A stretch of DNA of 64,000 nt from Pedobacter panaciterrae (lineage in GTDB: Bacteria > Bacteroidota > Bacteroidia > Sphingobacteriales > Sphingobacteriaceae): assembly GCF_013204795.1 (NCBI RefSeq), contig NZ_JABMKW010000017.1:918405-982404 (forward strand), written 5' to 3'. Positions 23,831 to 32,719 of this stretch are shown here, piece by piece. How positions within the stretch are numbered: the first letter of the stretch is position 1; every line of letters starts with the position of its first letter. The notes beneath the pieces were generated by a model that saw only the letters and a program-made list of their open reading frames with translations, had not been told where the DNA came from and made no database searches. Both the position numbers and the translations under genes were made by a program.

Positions 23831-25726
23831 ATGAAAAAGCTATTGTTACCAATATTTATTGTTTTACTGTTTACCGCATTCAAAGCTCCCAGAAATTCGG
23901 TTAGGACCATTAGGGGTATAGTAACTGACAGAAATGACAAAACACCTCTCGCGGGCGTTGATGTGTTTTCACATGACAAAAGGATTAGTGCATCAACTAA
24001 TAAAAATGGGTTTTATACCATTTCAGTTCCGGAAAACGAACAAACTTTAACATTTGAATACATTGGCTATAAACCTTTGACGTTAAAAATTAACGGTACT
24101 GTTTTAAATGTTAAATTGGAAAAAGAGAGCATTTCTCTGAAAGAAGAAGTTATAGTTGGTTATGGCCAAAAGGCAATGGCAGCTCCGGGATTAAGAGGAG
24201 CGGTTCATATAAGAGGCATCAGCCAATCGACCGTTGTAATGAACTCGCTTCCAGTTACTGAATCATCAGAATCTTATGCTTCTATTAACGAAAATCGATT
24301 CAGGGATGCCATAAAAAACCCGCTTTCAACATTTTCTATTGATGTAGACGCCGCATCTTACACTAATATACGCAGGTTCATTAACAACGGAGCCCTGCCT
24401 CCTGCTGATGCTGTGAGAATAGAAGAAATGGTGAATTACTTTGATTATGACTATCCGCAGCCTAAAGGTAAAGATCCGATTAATATTGTAACCGAGATAG
24501 CTGATGCTCCCTGGAACACAATGCATAAACTGGTAAAGATAGGCTTACAGGGTCGTAAAATTTCTACTGAGAAGTTACCTGCCTCAAATTTGGTATTCCT
24601 CATCGACGTGTCTGGATCAATGGCTCAGGTAAATAAACTTCCCTTACTCGTGTCGTCATTTAAGTTATTAGCTGAGCAGCTCAGGTCTTCAGATAAGGTT
24701 GCTATTGTAGTTTATGCTGGTAACGCGGGTTTGGTGTTGCCATCTACCCCGGGTAATCAAAAGATCAAAATCAAGGATGCATTGGATAAATTAAGTGCAG
24801 GGGGATCTACAGCAGGCGGACAAGGTATTGAGCTGGCTTACAAAGTGGCTTCAGAAAATTTCATAAAAGGCGGAAATAACAGGGTGATTTTAGCTACCGA
24901 TGGCGATTTTAATGTTGGCGCCTCAAGCGATGATGATATGGAAAAGCTCATTGAGAAAAAACGCAAAAGCGGAATCTTTTTAACTACACTGGGTTACGGA
25001 ATGGGAAATTATAAGGATAGTAAAATGGAGGTCCTTGCAAACAAAGGAAATGGAAACTATGCCTACATAGACAATATCACCGAAGCAAGGAAAGTTTTAG
25101 TAAATGAATTTGGTGGAACATTGTTTACTATTGCTAAAGATGTAAAACTGCAAATAGAATTTAATCCGTCCAAAGTACAATCCTATAGATTAATTGGCTA
25201 CGAAAACCGCATGCTGAAAGCCAAAGACTTTAATGATGATCAGAAGGATGCTGGAGAATTGGGCTCGGGCCATACGGTAACAGCATTATATGAAGTTATA
25301 CCCGTTGGGATAAAAAGTACTTTTTCGGGCAGTATCGATGACTTGAAATACCAAAGTAATAACAAGCCTGTTGTTTTGGGAAATAGTAAAGAACTGTTAA
25401 CAGTTAAGCTTCGCTATAAACAACCGGACGGGAATGTAAGCAAGTTGATTGAGCAACCGGTAATTGACAATAGAATTGCTTTCGACAAAACCACTAACAA
25501 CTTTAGATTTAGCGCTGCGGTTGCTGAATTTGGGATGTTGTTAAGGCAATCCGATTTCCGCCAGAACTCAAGCTTTGACCAGGTAATTCGTAATGCACAA
25601 AAAGCGATGGGAAATGATAATGAAGGCTATCGGTCTGAATTCATCAAATTAGCTAAATCAGCCAAATTATTGGCTAAAGATTTGCTAAGTTTGGAGGATA
25701 AGACAGCATTAAATGAAAAAAACTAA
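23831..25726 (+). CDS. vWA-domain exported protein with SusC-like N-terminus (YfbK-like)
   Basis: The 631-residue protein has a signal peptide (about 1-18), a CarboxypepD_reg-like domain (about 25-105: IRGIVTDRNDKTPLAGVDVFS), a short SusC-like stretch (EEVIVGYGQK), then a von Willebrand N-terminal segment (NPLSTFSIDVDAASYTNIRR), a vWA domain with MIDAS DVSGS (about 255-260) and a DUF3520-type C-terminal part (VAEFGMLLRQS). The vWA/DUF3520 layout is that of YfbK-type proteins, whose function is not settled. ATG 23831 begins the signal peptide; the frame is open upstream but that part is not signal-like. Overlaps the DUF4197 gene by 14 bases, and is divergent from the sigma/anti-sigma pair. Confidence 0.87.
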   Translation: MKKLLLPIFIVLLFTAFKAPRNSVRTIRGIVTDRNDKTPLAGVDVFSHDKRISASTNKNGFYTISVPENEQTLTFEYIGYKPLTLKINGTVLNVKLEKESISLKEEVIVGYGQKAMAAPGLRGAVHIRGISQSTVVMNSLPVTESSESYASINENRFRDAIKNPLSTFSIDVDAASYTNIRRFINNGALPPADAVRIEEMVNYFDYDYPQPKGKDPINIVTEIADAPWNTMHKLVKIGLQGRKISTEKLPASNLVFLIDVSGSMAQVNKLPLLVSSFKLLAEQLRSSDKVAIVVYAGNAGLVLPSTPGNQKIKIKDALDKLSAGGSTAGGQGIELAYKVASENFIKGGNNRVILATDGDFNVGASSDDDMEKLIEKKRKSGIFLTTLGYGMGNYKDSKMEVLANKGNGNYAYIDNITEARKVLVNEFGGTLFTIAKDVKLQIEFNPSKVQSYRLIGYENRMLKAKDFNDDQKDAGELGSGHTVTALYEVIPVGIKSTFSGSIDDLKYQSNNKPVVLGNSKELLTVKLRYKQPDGNVSKLIEQPVIDNRIAFDKTTNNFRFSAAVAEFGMLLRQSDFRQNSSFDQVIRNAQKAMGNDNEGYRSEFIKLAKSAKLLAKDLLSLEDKTALNEKN

Positions 25727-26447
25727 AATTTATCTGCTCGCATTAGTAGCCGCAACATTAAGCAGTTGTGACGTACAGAGCCAGGCTCAAATTGGAAAGA
25801 TATTAAATCAGGTTCAAACAGGTGGCACCCCAACAACAAGTGAAATGGGCTTAGGGATTAAACAAGCTTTGGAGTTGGGCACATCGCATGGAGCAGATCT
25901 GCTCTCGGCAAAGGATGGTTTTTTAGGCAATATGGCCGTTAAGATCCTCTTTCCTCCTGAGGCACAAAAGGTAGAGAAAACGCTTCGCAGTGTTGGGTTA
26001 GGTTCTCTTGCAGATAATGTAATTACCAGTTTAAACCGTGCAGCAGAGGACGCAGCCAAAGAAGCTAAACCAATATTTGTATCTGCAATAAAACAAATGA
26101 CTATTGCTGATGCCACCAACATACTTTTTGGAAGCAAAGATGCTGCAACTAATTATTTTAAAAGAGTAACAACAGCTCAACTGATGGAAAAATTTAAGCC
26201 TGTTATTACAACAAGTTTGAATAAGGTTGGCGCTACAAAATATTGGGGCGATGCCGCCAATCAGTATAATAAGATTCCGTTGGTAAAACCAGTATCTACA
26301 GACCTTTCAGACTATGTAGCACAAAAAGCTATCGACGGAATGTTTATACAGGTAGCCCAGGAAGAACTGAAAATCAGAGACAATATAGGTGCCAGATCTA
26401 CACCTTTGTTACAGAAAGTATTTGGCTACGCTGATAAGAAAAAGTAG
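25713..26447 (+). CDS. DUF4197 lipoprotein
   Basis: The 244-residue protein has a lipoprotein signal with lipobox LSSC (Cys19), then a helical DUF4197 domain: LGIKQALELGTSHGADLLS, KILFPPEAQKVEKTLRSVGLG, FVSAIKQMTIADATNILFG, ATNYFKRVTTAQLMEKFKPVI. The family is widespread in Proteobacteria and Bacteroidota but has no known role. The start overlaps the end of the vWA gene by 14 bases, a strong sign of translational coupling, so both proteins probably act together at the periplasmic side. Confidence 0.87.
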   Translation: MKKTKIYLLALVAATLSSCDVQSQAQIGKILNQVQTGGTPTTSEMGLGIKQALELGTSHGADLLSAKDGFLGNMAVKILFPPEAQKVEKTLRSVGLGSLADNVITSLNRAAEDAAKEAKPIFVSAIKQMTIADATNILFGSKDAATNYFKRVTTAQLMEKFKPVITTSLNKVGATKYWGDAANQYNKIPLVKPVSTDLSDYVAQKAIDGMFIQVAQEELKIRDNIGARSTPLLQKVFGYADKKK

Positions 26448-26466
26448 CACTAATATCTTTGCCAAA

Positions 26467-26519
26467 TTGTACGGATGCTTTTATATAAACCTGAAAATGA
26501 TATATTTGCATCCGTACAA
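26467..26519. promoter_or_regulatory. 12-bp inverted repeat spanning the M23-bactofilin promoter
   Basis: TTGTACGGATGC (26467-26478) and GCATCCGTACAA (26508-26519) are perfect inverted copies with a 29-bp spacer that contains the -7 element. Arms this long placed on both sides of the core promoter suggest a repressor operator (with looping or two dimers). The loop is too long and U-run absent for a terminator of the DUF4197 gene. Confidence 0.5.
26501..26508 (+). promoter_or_regulatory. -7 element of the M23-bactofilin operon
   Basis: TATATTTG matches TAnnTTTG; predicted transcription start about 26513, leader about 25 bases. Its last base touches the right arm of the inverted repeat. Confidence 0.55.
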
Positions 26520-26537
26520 ATTTTAAATTCTTAAACT

Positions 26538-27374
26538 ATGGCAAGGAAGAAGGATAGAACAACCATCATCTTTGTAAACAACAATCAGAACTCAAATAAG
26601 CCAATACAGGTTCCAAGCAGTTATATATTACATTGGAAAAAATATGTATTTGGATTACTAGGTACTTTTGTTTTTTTACTTGGAATGATAATCTATCTGT
26701 CATACAATATGACATTAGTTGAATCATCAAAAGAACTCTTGAGCAAGCAATTGCGGGAGAATAAAAAAGAAGCTACAGTTCTCGATACTTCTGCCCTAAA
26801 AAAACACTACGAGTCCATCGACAAGAAGTTGCTTACAATAAATAAATTTCTAAAAGCAAGAGGTATAAAAACCATTGTTAAAAATGAAGGAGGCGAGGGG
26901 AATTCTGATATCCTTTCGGTTGAAGAAATAGGTGAGTTCTACGAAGGATACCTTAATAAGATGATTGACTATGTGGCTTTTACACCAATGGGCTATCCCC
27001 ATTTCGGAGCCATCACTTCTGGCTATGGCCATCGTGAAAATCCTTTTATCGGAGAAAATGTAGAGACGCATAAAGGGCTAGATTTCGGGGGGAAACGTGG
27101 TGAAATAGTTAAAAGCACTGCAAGCGGACGGGTAACCTATGCTGGTAGAAGAGGTGGATATGGCAATTGCATTGTGATTAATCACGGCAATGGATTTGAA
27201 ACCTACTATGGTCATTTGTCAAGGATATTAATCACTGAAGGAACACAAGTAAAAGCAGGCGATAACATAGGAAAAATCGGTTCTACAGGCAGATCTACGG
27301 GTCCGCATTTACATTACGAAATCCATAAAAATGGTAAAATAATCAATCCCAGATCTTTTTTAACAATAGAATAA
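26538..27374 (+). CDS. M23 (LytM) family peptidoglycan endopeptidase
   Basis: The 278-residue protein has a basic cytoplasmic N-terminus, one membrane helix (about 36-57), a short coiled region (about 60-110) and a C-terminal LytM domain with the zinc ligands in GYGHRENPF, HKGLDFG and the HLHYEIH motif (about 265). The whole set of LytM residues is present, so it is probably active on cross-links. The bactofilin gene overlaps its stop by one base (TAATG), and bactofilin/M23 pairs are a known cell-shape module in which the bactofilin positions the hydrolase. Confidence 0.9.
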   Translation: MARKKDRTTIIFVNNNQNSNKPIQVPSSYILHWKKYVFGLLGTFVFLLGMIIYLSYNMTLVESSKELLSKQLRENKKEATVLDTSALKKHYESIDKKLLTINKFLKARGIKTIVKNEGGEGNSDILSVEEIGEFYEGYLNKMIDYVAFTPMGYPHFGAITSGYGHRENPFIGENVETHKGLDFGGKRGEIVKSTASGRVTYAGRRGGYGNCIVINHGNGFETYYGHLSRILITEGTQVKAGDNIGKIGSTGRSTGPHLHYEIHKNGKIINPRSFLTIE

Positions 27375-27760
27375 TGTTTAAGAAAACCAAACAGTCTCAG
27401 ATACCAGACATCAATCAACAGGAAATTTCGACATTAATAGGCGACGGTTTTGTTGTTACCGGAGAGCTTACAGGAGCATCGGTTATAAGAATTGACGGTA
27501 AAGTAACAGGAAACGTAAAGACTGGAAATGGCATTATTTTGGGCGAAAAGGGCATTATTGTAGGTGATATTGAAACTACGTCAGCCATTATTTACGGAAC
27601 GGTAAACGGAAAAGTAAAGGTTAGCCAACTTGAAATAAAAAAAACGGGGAGAGTAAACGGTGATATTAAAACTGAAACGCTGGAGATAGAATTCGGTGCG
27701 CAATACAATGGAAATCTGGAGATGAAAAAGCTAATTCAGGTTGAAGAGAAAACCGTTTGA
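27374..27760 (+). CDS. Bactofilin (polymer-forming cytoskeletal protein)
   Basis: The 128-residue protein contains the bactofilin right-handed beta-helix core (about 20-110) made of short Gly/Val/Ile repeats (GDGFVVTGELTGASVIRIDG, GNVKTGNGIILGEKGIIVGD, GRVNGDIKTETLEIEFG). These proteins polymerise without nucleotide and scaffold cell-wall enzymes at the inner membrane. Translational coupling to the M23 gene (shared A of TAATG) supports a direct partnership. Length and fold are standard. Confidence 0.92.
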   Translation: MFKKTKQSQIPDINQQEISTLIGDGFVVTGELTGASVIRIDGKVTGNVKTGNGIILGEKGIIVGDIETTSAIIYGTVNGKVKVSQLEIKKTGRVNGDIKTETLEIEFGAQYNGNLEMKKLIQVEEKTV

Positions 27761-27815
27761 TGTGTGGCAGAAAAAGGTTACTTTTATACGGATAATGCAA
27801 ACAACATAAAGTATA

Positions 27816-29048
27816 TTGGATTTTAAAGATTTTAATTTTAACCCTGATTTGTTTGAAGGGTTATCGGCAATGGGTTTTCGTGATGCCACACCTATTCAGC
27901 AACAGGCAATTCCTTTAATTTTAAGCAAAAAAGATTTAATTGCCTGTGCACAAACAGGAACCGGAAAAACCGGAGCCTACCTTCTGCCAATCATGAATAT
28001 GATTGCCGGAACAGAAGAACGTCATAACAACACTTTGATCCTTGCTCCTACACGTGAGCTTGCTCAACAAATAGATTTACAGGTTGAAGCGCTTTCTTAC
28101 TTCACAAACATCAGCTCTTTAACTGTATATGGTGGTGGTGATGGGATTGCCTATGAACAGCAAAAGAGATCGATGCGTGAAGGGGTGGATATTATTATTG
28201 CAACTCCTGGTCGTCTGATTTCTCATCTTTCATCTGGCGTTTTAAAGCTGGATCAATTGCAGCATTTGGTATTGGATGAAGCGGACAGGATGCTTGATAT
28301 GGGCTTTTATGATGACATTATGCGCATTGTAAGCTATCTTCCTGAAAATAGACAAACTGTAATGTTTTCTGCAACTATGCCTCCAAAGATCAGGAAGCTG
28401 GCAGGAACACTGCTAAAACACCCTGAACAAATTAACATAGCCCTATCTAAGCCGGCGGAAGGGATATCGCAACAGGTTTATCTGATACATGATGAACAAA
28501 AAGTGCCATTGCTTTCTTCTATTCTAAAAACAGATGAGTATAAGAGCATTATTGTTTTTGCATCGACAAAAGAAAAGGTAAAAAACCTGGGTAAAGTTTT
28601 TAGAAACCTGGGACTTAAAGCTGAAGCTTTTCATTCGGATCTTGGCCAGAAGGAAAGAGAAAGCATATTATTAAAATTCAAAAACAGACAATTGCCTATA
28701 ATAATTGGTACAGATGTTCTAAGTCGTGGTATTGATGTAGAAGGAATTGATCTGGTAATTAATTTTGATGTACCTCATGATGCAGAGGACTATGTACACC
28801 GTATTGGAAGAACTGCCAGGGCTGCAACTAAAGGTACTGCAATTACTCTGGTTAATAACAGGGACAAGCGTAAACTGGCAAGCATTGAAAAATTGATTGA
28901 AAAACAAATAGAAAGAATGTCTTTACCGGAACATCTTGGTGAAGCCCCTCTGGAAAGTGCAGCTGATTCTTCGGAAAGACCTGTTCGCCACGACAAACCA
29001 AAACGTAAATTCTGGAAGAAAAAGCCCGCTAAAAACACGGGATCATAG
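27816..29048 (+). CDS. DEAD-box RNA helicase
   Basis: The 410-residue protein has the full motif series: Q motif (FRDATPIQQQAIP), AQTGTGKT, PTRELAQQ, TPGRL, DEAD (about 150), SAT, GTDVLSRGID and HRIGRTARA, then a Lys/Arg-rich tail (RKFWKKKPAKN) for RNA contact. It is a RhlE-like protein, likely in ribosome assembly or RNA turnover. The start is TTG 27816: an in-frame TAA at 27807 leaves no upstream ATG, and the sequence MDFKDFNFNPDLFEG fits family N-termini. Confidence 0.93.
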   Translation: MDFKDFNFNPDLFEGLSAMGFRDATPIQQQAIPLILSKKDLIACAQTGTGKTGAYLLPIMNMIAGTEERHNNTLILAPTRELAQQIDLQVEALSYFTNISSLTVYGGGDGIAYEQQKRSMREGVDIIIATPGRLISHLSSGVLKLDQLQHLVLDEADRMLDMGFYDDIMRIVSYLPENRQTVMFSATMPPKIRKLAGTLLKHPEQINIALSKPAEGISQQVYLIHDEQKVPLLSSILKTDEYKSIIVFASTKEKVKNLGKVFRNLGLKAEAFHSDLGQKERESILLKFKNRQLPIIIGTDVLSRGIDVEGIDLVINFDVPHDAEDYVHRIGRTARAATKGTAITLVNNRDKRKLASIEKLIEKQIERMSLPEHLGEAPLESAADSSERPVRHDKPKRKFWKKKPAKNTGS

Positions 29049-29094
29049 TATAAAACTATGATATTTTAAACTGGGGTTTTGTATCTTTACTTTT

Positions 29095-30375
29095 ATGCAA
29101 AACCTCCCTCCTTTAGCTGAACGCATGCGTCCGCAAAATCTGGACGAATATGTCGGCCAGAAACATTTAGTGGGGCCTGATGCTGTACTAAGAAAGGCCA
29201 TACAAAGCGGACAATTACCCTCAATGATTTTTTGGGGCCCTCCCGGTGTTGGTAAAACTACCCTTGCATATATCATTTCTCAAACACTTGATCGTCCATT
29301 CTTTAATCTAAGTGCTATAAACTCAGGAGTAAAAGATATAAGAGATGTGATAGACAGAGCCGCTCAACTTAAAAACAGTTTAATGGGATTGCCCATTTTG
29401 TTTATTGATGAGATCCATCGCTTTAGCAAATCACAGCAAGACAGTTTATTGGGTGCTGTTGAACGGGGCCTGGTAACGCTAATAGGAGCCACAACAGAAA
29501 ACCCTTCTTTTGAGGTAATCTCAGCTTTGCTTTCCAGATGCCAGGTCTATATTTTAAAAGCACTGGATGAGGACGAGCTCTCTGGTTTATTACAGACCGC
29601 CATTAAAAAGGATGTTGTTTTAAAAGAAAAGAAGATCACCATTAAAGAGCATGAAGCATTGATCAGGTTATCTGGCGGAGATGCCAGAAAGTTATTAAAT
29701 GTTTTGGAGATTGCAGTTAATGGAATTGGTGGCAATAAATTAACGTTGAATAATGAAAACGTTCTGGCTCATGCTCAGCAGAATCTTGCCTTGTATGATA
29801 AGGCTGGTGAACAACACTACGACATTATATCGGCTTTCATTAAATCTATAAGAGGAAGCGATCCAAATGCGGCTGTTTACTGGTTGGCTAGAATGATTGA
29901 AGGTGGCGAAGATCCTTTGTTTATTGCCAGAAGGCTACTAATCCTTTCATCGGAAGACATAGGCAATGCCAATCCAAACGCATTGCTACTTGCAAACAAT
30001 TGCTTTCAGGCAGTAAATGTGATAGGGTATCCAGAAGCCAGGATTATCCTCTCTCAAGCAGTTACCTATCTGGCATCTTCGGTAAAAAGCAATGCTTCTT
30101 ACGAAGCGATAAATAAAGCTCAGGCTTTGGTGAAACAAACAGGTAACTTACCAGTCCCACTACATATCAGGAATGCACCAACCAAGCTCATGAAAAATAT
30201 TGGATACGGTAAAGATTATGAATATTCGCACGCTTATGAGGGAAATTTCTCCGCTCAGGAATACCTTCCGGAAGAAATTAGCGGAACCAAATTATACGAC
30301 CCCGGTAAAAATCCGGCTGAGGAAAAATTAAGAGAAAAACTAAAACAGAACTGGAAAAACAAATACAATTATTAA
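29095..30375 (+). CDS. rarA: Replication-associated recombination ATPase RarA (MgsA)
   Basis: An AAA+ ATPase related to clamp-loader and RuvB proteins that acts at stalled forks. The 426-residue protein starts MQNLPPLAERMRPQNLDEYVGQ and has Walker A GPPGVGKTT (about 46-54), Walker B LFIDEIHRF, sensor 1 GATTENPSF, and the C-terminal tetramerisation part (GSDPNAAVYWLARMIEGGEDPLFIARRL). Length and motifs are standard. Immediately upstream TATCTTTA lies five bases before the ATG, close to the leaderless layout seen in other genes here. The DUF5687 gene begins one base after its stop. Confidence 0.95.
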   Translation: MQNLPPLAERMRPQNLDEYVGQKHLVGPDAVLRKAIQSGQLPSMIFWGPPGVGKTTLAYIISQTLDRPFFNLSAINSGVKDIRDVIDRAAQLKNSLMGLPILFIDEIHRFSKSQQDSLLGAVERGLVTLIGATTENPSFEVISALLSRCQVYILKALDEDELSGLLQTAIKKDVVLKEKKITIKEHEALIRLSGGDARKLLNVLEIAVNGIGGNKLTLNNENVLAHAQQNLALYDKAGEQHYDIISAFIKSIRGSDPNAAVYWLARMIEGGEDPLFIARRLLILSSEDIGNANPNALLLANNCFQAVNVIGYPEARIILSQAVTYLASSVKSNASYEAINKAQALVKQTGNLPVPLHIRNAPTKLMKNIGYGKDYEYSHAYEGNFSAQEYLPEEISGTKLYDPGKNPAEEKLREKLKQNWKNKYNY

Positions 30376-30376
30376 T

Positions 30377-31849
30377 ATGCTCATCACTTTTCTACATCAT
30401 CAATGGAAAGCCTTTTGGCGCTCTAAGAATAAAGGGGGATCCATTGCTGCACAAATTTTTATTGGCTTTATCCTTCTGTATTTGCTTGCAGTAGCAGTTA
30501 TTGCCGGACTTAGCCTCGAGATTCTGATTGAAAAATCCTTCCCTGGAAAAGATATATTCGGTGTATTTAATGGCTTTATTTTATATTATTTTGCCATCGA
30601 AATGATGATGAGGCTTCAGTTACAGGATTTACCCACCCTGAGTATTATACCTTATTTACATCTAAAAATCTCAAAACAAACTATAGTTAACTTCTTAAAT
30701 GCAAGAGCATTATTTTCTGCTTTTAATATTTTGCCGTTATTCTTATTCGTTCCCTTTTGTGTAACCGCAATAGCCGATGTGCATGGTTCACTTGTAGCAA
30801 TAATGTATATTGTTTCTATTATTTCCCTTACACTTTTTAATAATTACGCAGCGCTTTACATAAAGAGAATGAGTATATCCAATTTAAAGGTTATACCTAT
30901 AATGCTTGCTTCAATTTTGACACTGGGGCTATTAGAGTATTTTAAAGTTTTTTCTATTTCGGCAATATCGAACCGCATATTTAATGTGATTTCTTTACAT
31001 CCTTTAGTTGCGCTAGGGTTTAGTGGGATTGCCCTGGTGATATTTCTTGTGAACTCCAGATATCTTCGTAATAACTTATATACAGAGGAGTTAAGTAAAA
31101 ATGAAGAGAAAAAAACGAGTACGGATTACCCTATCCTTGGTCGTTTTGGAGAAATAGGCACTTTAGTTGCCCTAGAGCTAAAATTAATTCTTAGACATAA
31201 AAGGACACGATCTAGCCTCATTATGTGTGTGATCTTTGTTTTTTATGGCTTCCTTTTTTACAAGAAAGATTTTTTACAGAAGGACAATTTTGCCGCCATG
31301 CTATTTGCTGCTGTTTTTATGACTGGCAGTGTAATTAGTATTTACGGTCAATTTATGTTTGGCTGGCAGGCCGCTCATTTTGACGGGCTATTGGTTAACA
31401 AAATTGACTTTAGAAAATTCATTAAAGCTAAGTTTTTACTATTCACTGTAATGTCCAGTTTTACCACATTGATCATAAGTCTTTACGGGTTTATCAGCTG
31501 GAAGATTTTGGCTGTTCAGTTTGCTGCTTATCTATACAATATTGGCATAGGAACTATAATAGTCCTCTATTTTGCAACTCGCAACTATAGGGCAATAGAC
31601 CTGACCAAAGCTGCAACATTTAACTTTCAGGGGGTGGGCGCAAGTCAGTGGGTTTTAGGATTACCTTATTTCTTGCTACCTTATGTAATATTCTTGCCTT
31701 TCTTCTTTGTTGATCACCCTTATTGGGGCCTTGCTGCATTGGGAACATTGGGTGTCCTTGCTCTTTTAACCCGGGAATTCTGGGTAACCTTTTTAGTGAA
31801 TCAATTTAATAAAAGAAAATATAACATTGCCGAAGGCTTTAGAGAATAA
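30377..31849 (+). CDS. DUF5687 multi-pass membrane protein, ABC exporter permease
   Basis: The 490-residue protein has about 10-12 membrane helices (for example about 25-47, 60-80, 115-140, 150-170) and matches DUF5687 (MLITFLHHQWKAFWRSKNKGGS at the N-terminus), a Bacteroidota family encoded with ABC ATPases. Its partner gene follows after 2 bases. Substrate unknown; the pairing suggests an ABC-2-like exporter with both half-transporters in one polypeptide. One base separates it from rarA, so the three genes may share a transcript. Confidence 0.85.
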   Translation: MLITFLHHQWKAFWRSKNKGGSIAAQIFIGFILLYLLAVAVIAGLSLEILIEKSFPGKDIFGVFNGFILYYFAIEMMMRLQLQDLPTLSIIPYLHLKISKQTIVNFLNARALFSAFNILPLFLFVPFCVTAIADVHGSLVAIMYIVSIISLTLFNNYAALYIKRMSISNLKVIPIMLASILTLGLLEYFKVFSISAISNRIFNVISLHPLVALGFSGIALVIFLVNSRYLRNNLYTEELSKNEEKKTSTDYPILGRFGEIGTLVALELKLILRHKRTRSSLIMCVIFVFYGFLFYKKDFLQKDNFAAMLFAAVFMTGSVISIYGQFMFGWQAAHFDGLLVNKIDFRKFIKAKFLLFTVMSSFTTLIISLYGFISWKILAVQFAAYLYNIGIGTIIVLYFATRNYRAIDLTKAATFNFQGVGASQWVLGLPYFLLPYVIFLPFFFVDHPYWGLAALGTLGVLALLTREFWVTFLVNQFNKRKYNIAEGFRE

Positions 31850-31851
31850 CC

Positions 31852-32550
31852 ATGATGCTAGAAATTTCAAATCTAAAAAAGATATACGGGAATAAAACCG
31901 TCGTAAATATTGAAGAATTACAGATCAATGCCGGAGAAACCATCGGCCTGGTAGGAAATAACGGAGCAGGAAAAACAACGCTATTTCGAATGCTGCTTGA
32001 TCTGATTCGCCCAAATGCAGGTCAGATCCTGTCCAAAGGAGAGAATGTTGCAAAACACGATAAATGGAAAGACTACACAGCATCTTATCTTGATGAGGGT
32101 TTTCTGATAGATTATTTAACTGCCGAAGAGTATTTTACTTTTATTGGAGGTCTGCATAACTTTAGCCCTGCCCATGTAATGGATTATCTAAATCAATACA
32201 TTGAGTTCTTTAATGATGAAATCCTTAATAAAGGCAAATACATTCGCGATTTTTCAAAAGGCAATCAAAATAAGATCGGCATTGCCGCTGCGCTTATGCA
32301 AAACCCTGAACTGTTAATATTGGATGAGCCTTTTGCTAATCTTGACCCCACTACTCAAATTCGGCTAAAATCATTAATTAAGAATTTGAAGCAGGAGCAT
32401 AAAATGACAACGCTAATATCCAGTCACGACTTAAATCACGTTACAGATGTTTGTGACAGGATTATTCTTTTAGAAAAAGGCCTGGTAATTAAAGATTTTC
32501 TTACAGATGAAAACACCTTGAAAGAATTAGAAGAATATTTTTCAGAATAA
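31852..32550 (+). CDS. ABC transporter ATP-binding protein
   Basis: The 232-residue protein has Walker A GNNGAGKTT (about 36-44), a degenerate signature FSKGNQNKIG in place of LSGGQ, Walker B LLILDEPFANLDP and H-loop SSHD. Such signature variants are common in ABC-2-type exporters. It begins 2 bases after the DUF5687 permease gene. Two adjacent ATG codons (31852, 31855) can serve as start. Energises the DUF5687 protein; cargo unknown. Confidence 0.92.
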   Translation: MMLEISNLKKIYGNKTVVNIEELQINAGETIGLVGNNGAGKTTLFRMLLDLIRPNAGQILSKGENVAKHDKWKDYTASYLDEGFLIDYLTAEEYFTFIGGLHNFSPAHVMDYLNQYIEFFNDEILNKGKYIRDFSKGNQNKIGIAAALMQNPELLILDEPFANLDPTTQIRLKSLIKNLKQEHKMTTLISSHDLNHVTDVCDRIILLEKGLVIKDFLTDENTLKELEEYFSE

Positions 32551-32619
32551 TAGGTGGTTGTACTGAATTTTGGTCGCTTTCATACAATTTAAAATACGCC
32601 ATTGTCCTTTTGTAACATT

Positions 32620-32627
32620 TATGTTTG
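32620..32627 (+). promoter_or_regulatory. -7 element for the OmpA-family gene
   Basis: TATGTTTG, an exact TAnnTTTG match, 92 bp before the start codon; predicts a leader of nearly 90 bases. No -33 TTTG at proper spacing. Confidence 0.45.
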
Positions 32628-32719
32628 CAAAAATTGACGGTGCAGGACAATAAAAATAAGAAACAATAAAACTGGCATTAGGTTTGAGTTAGGCTCAAAG
32701 TAAAACAAACAATTATATT

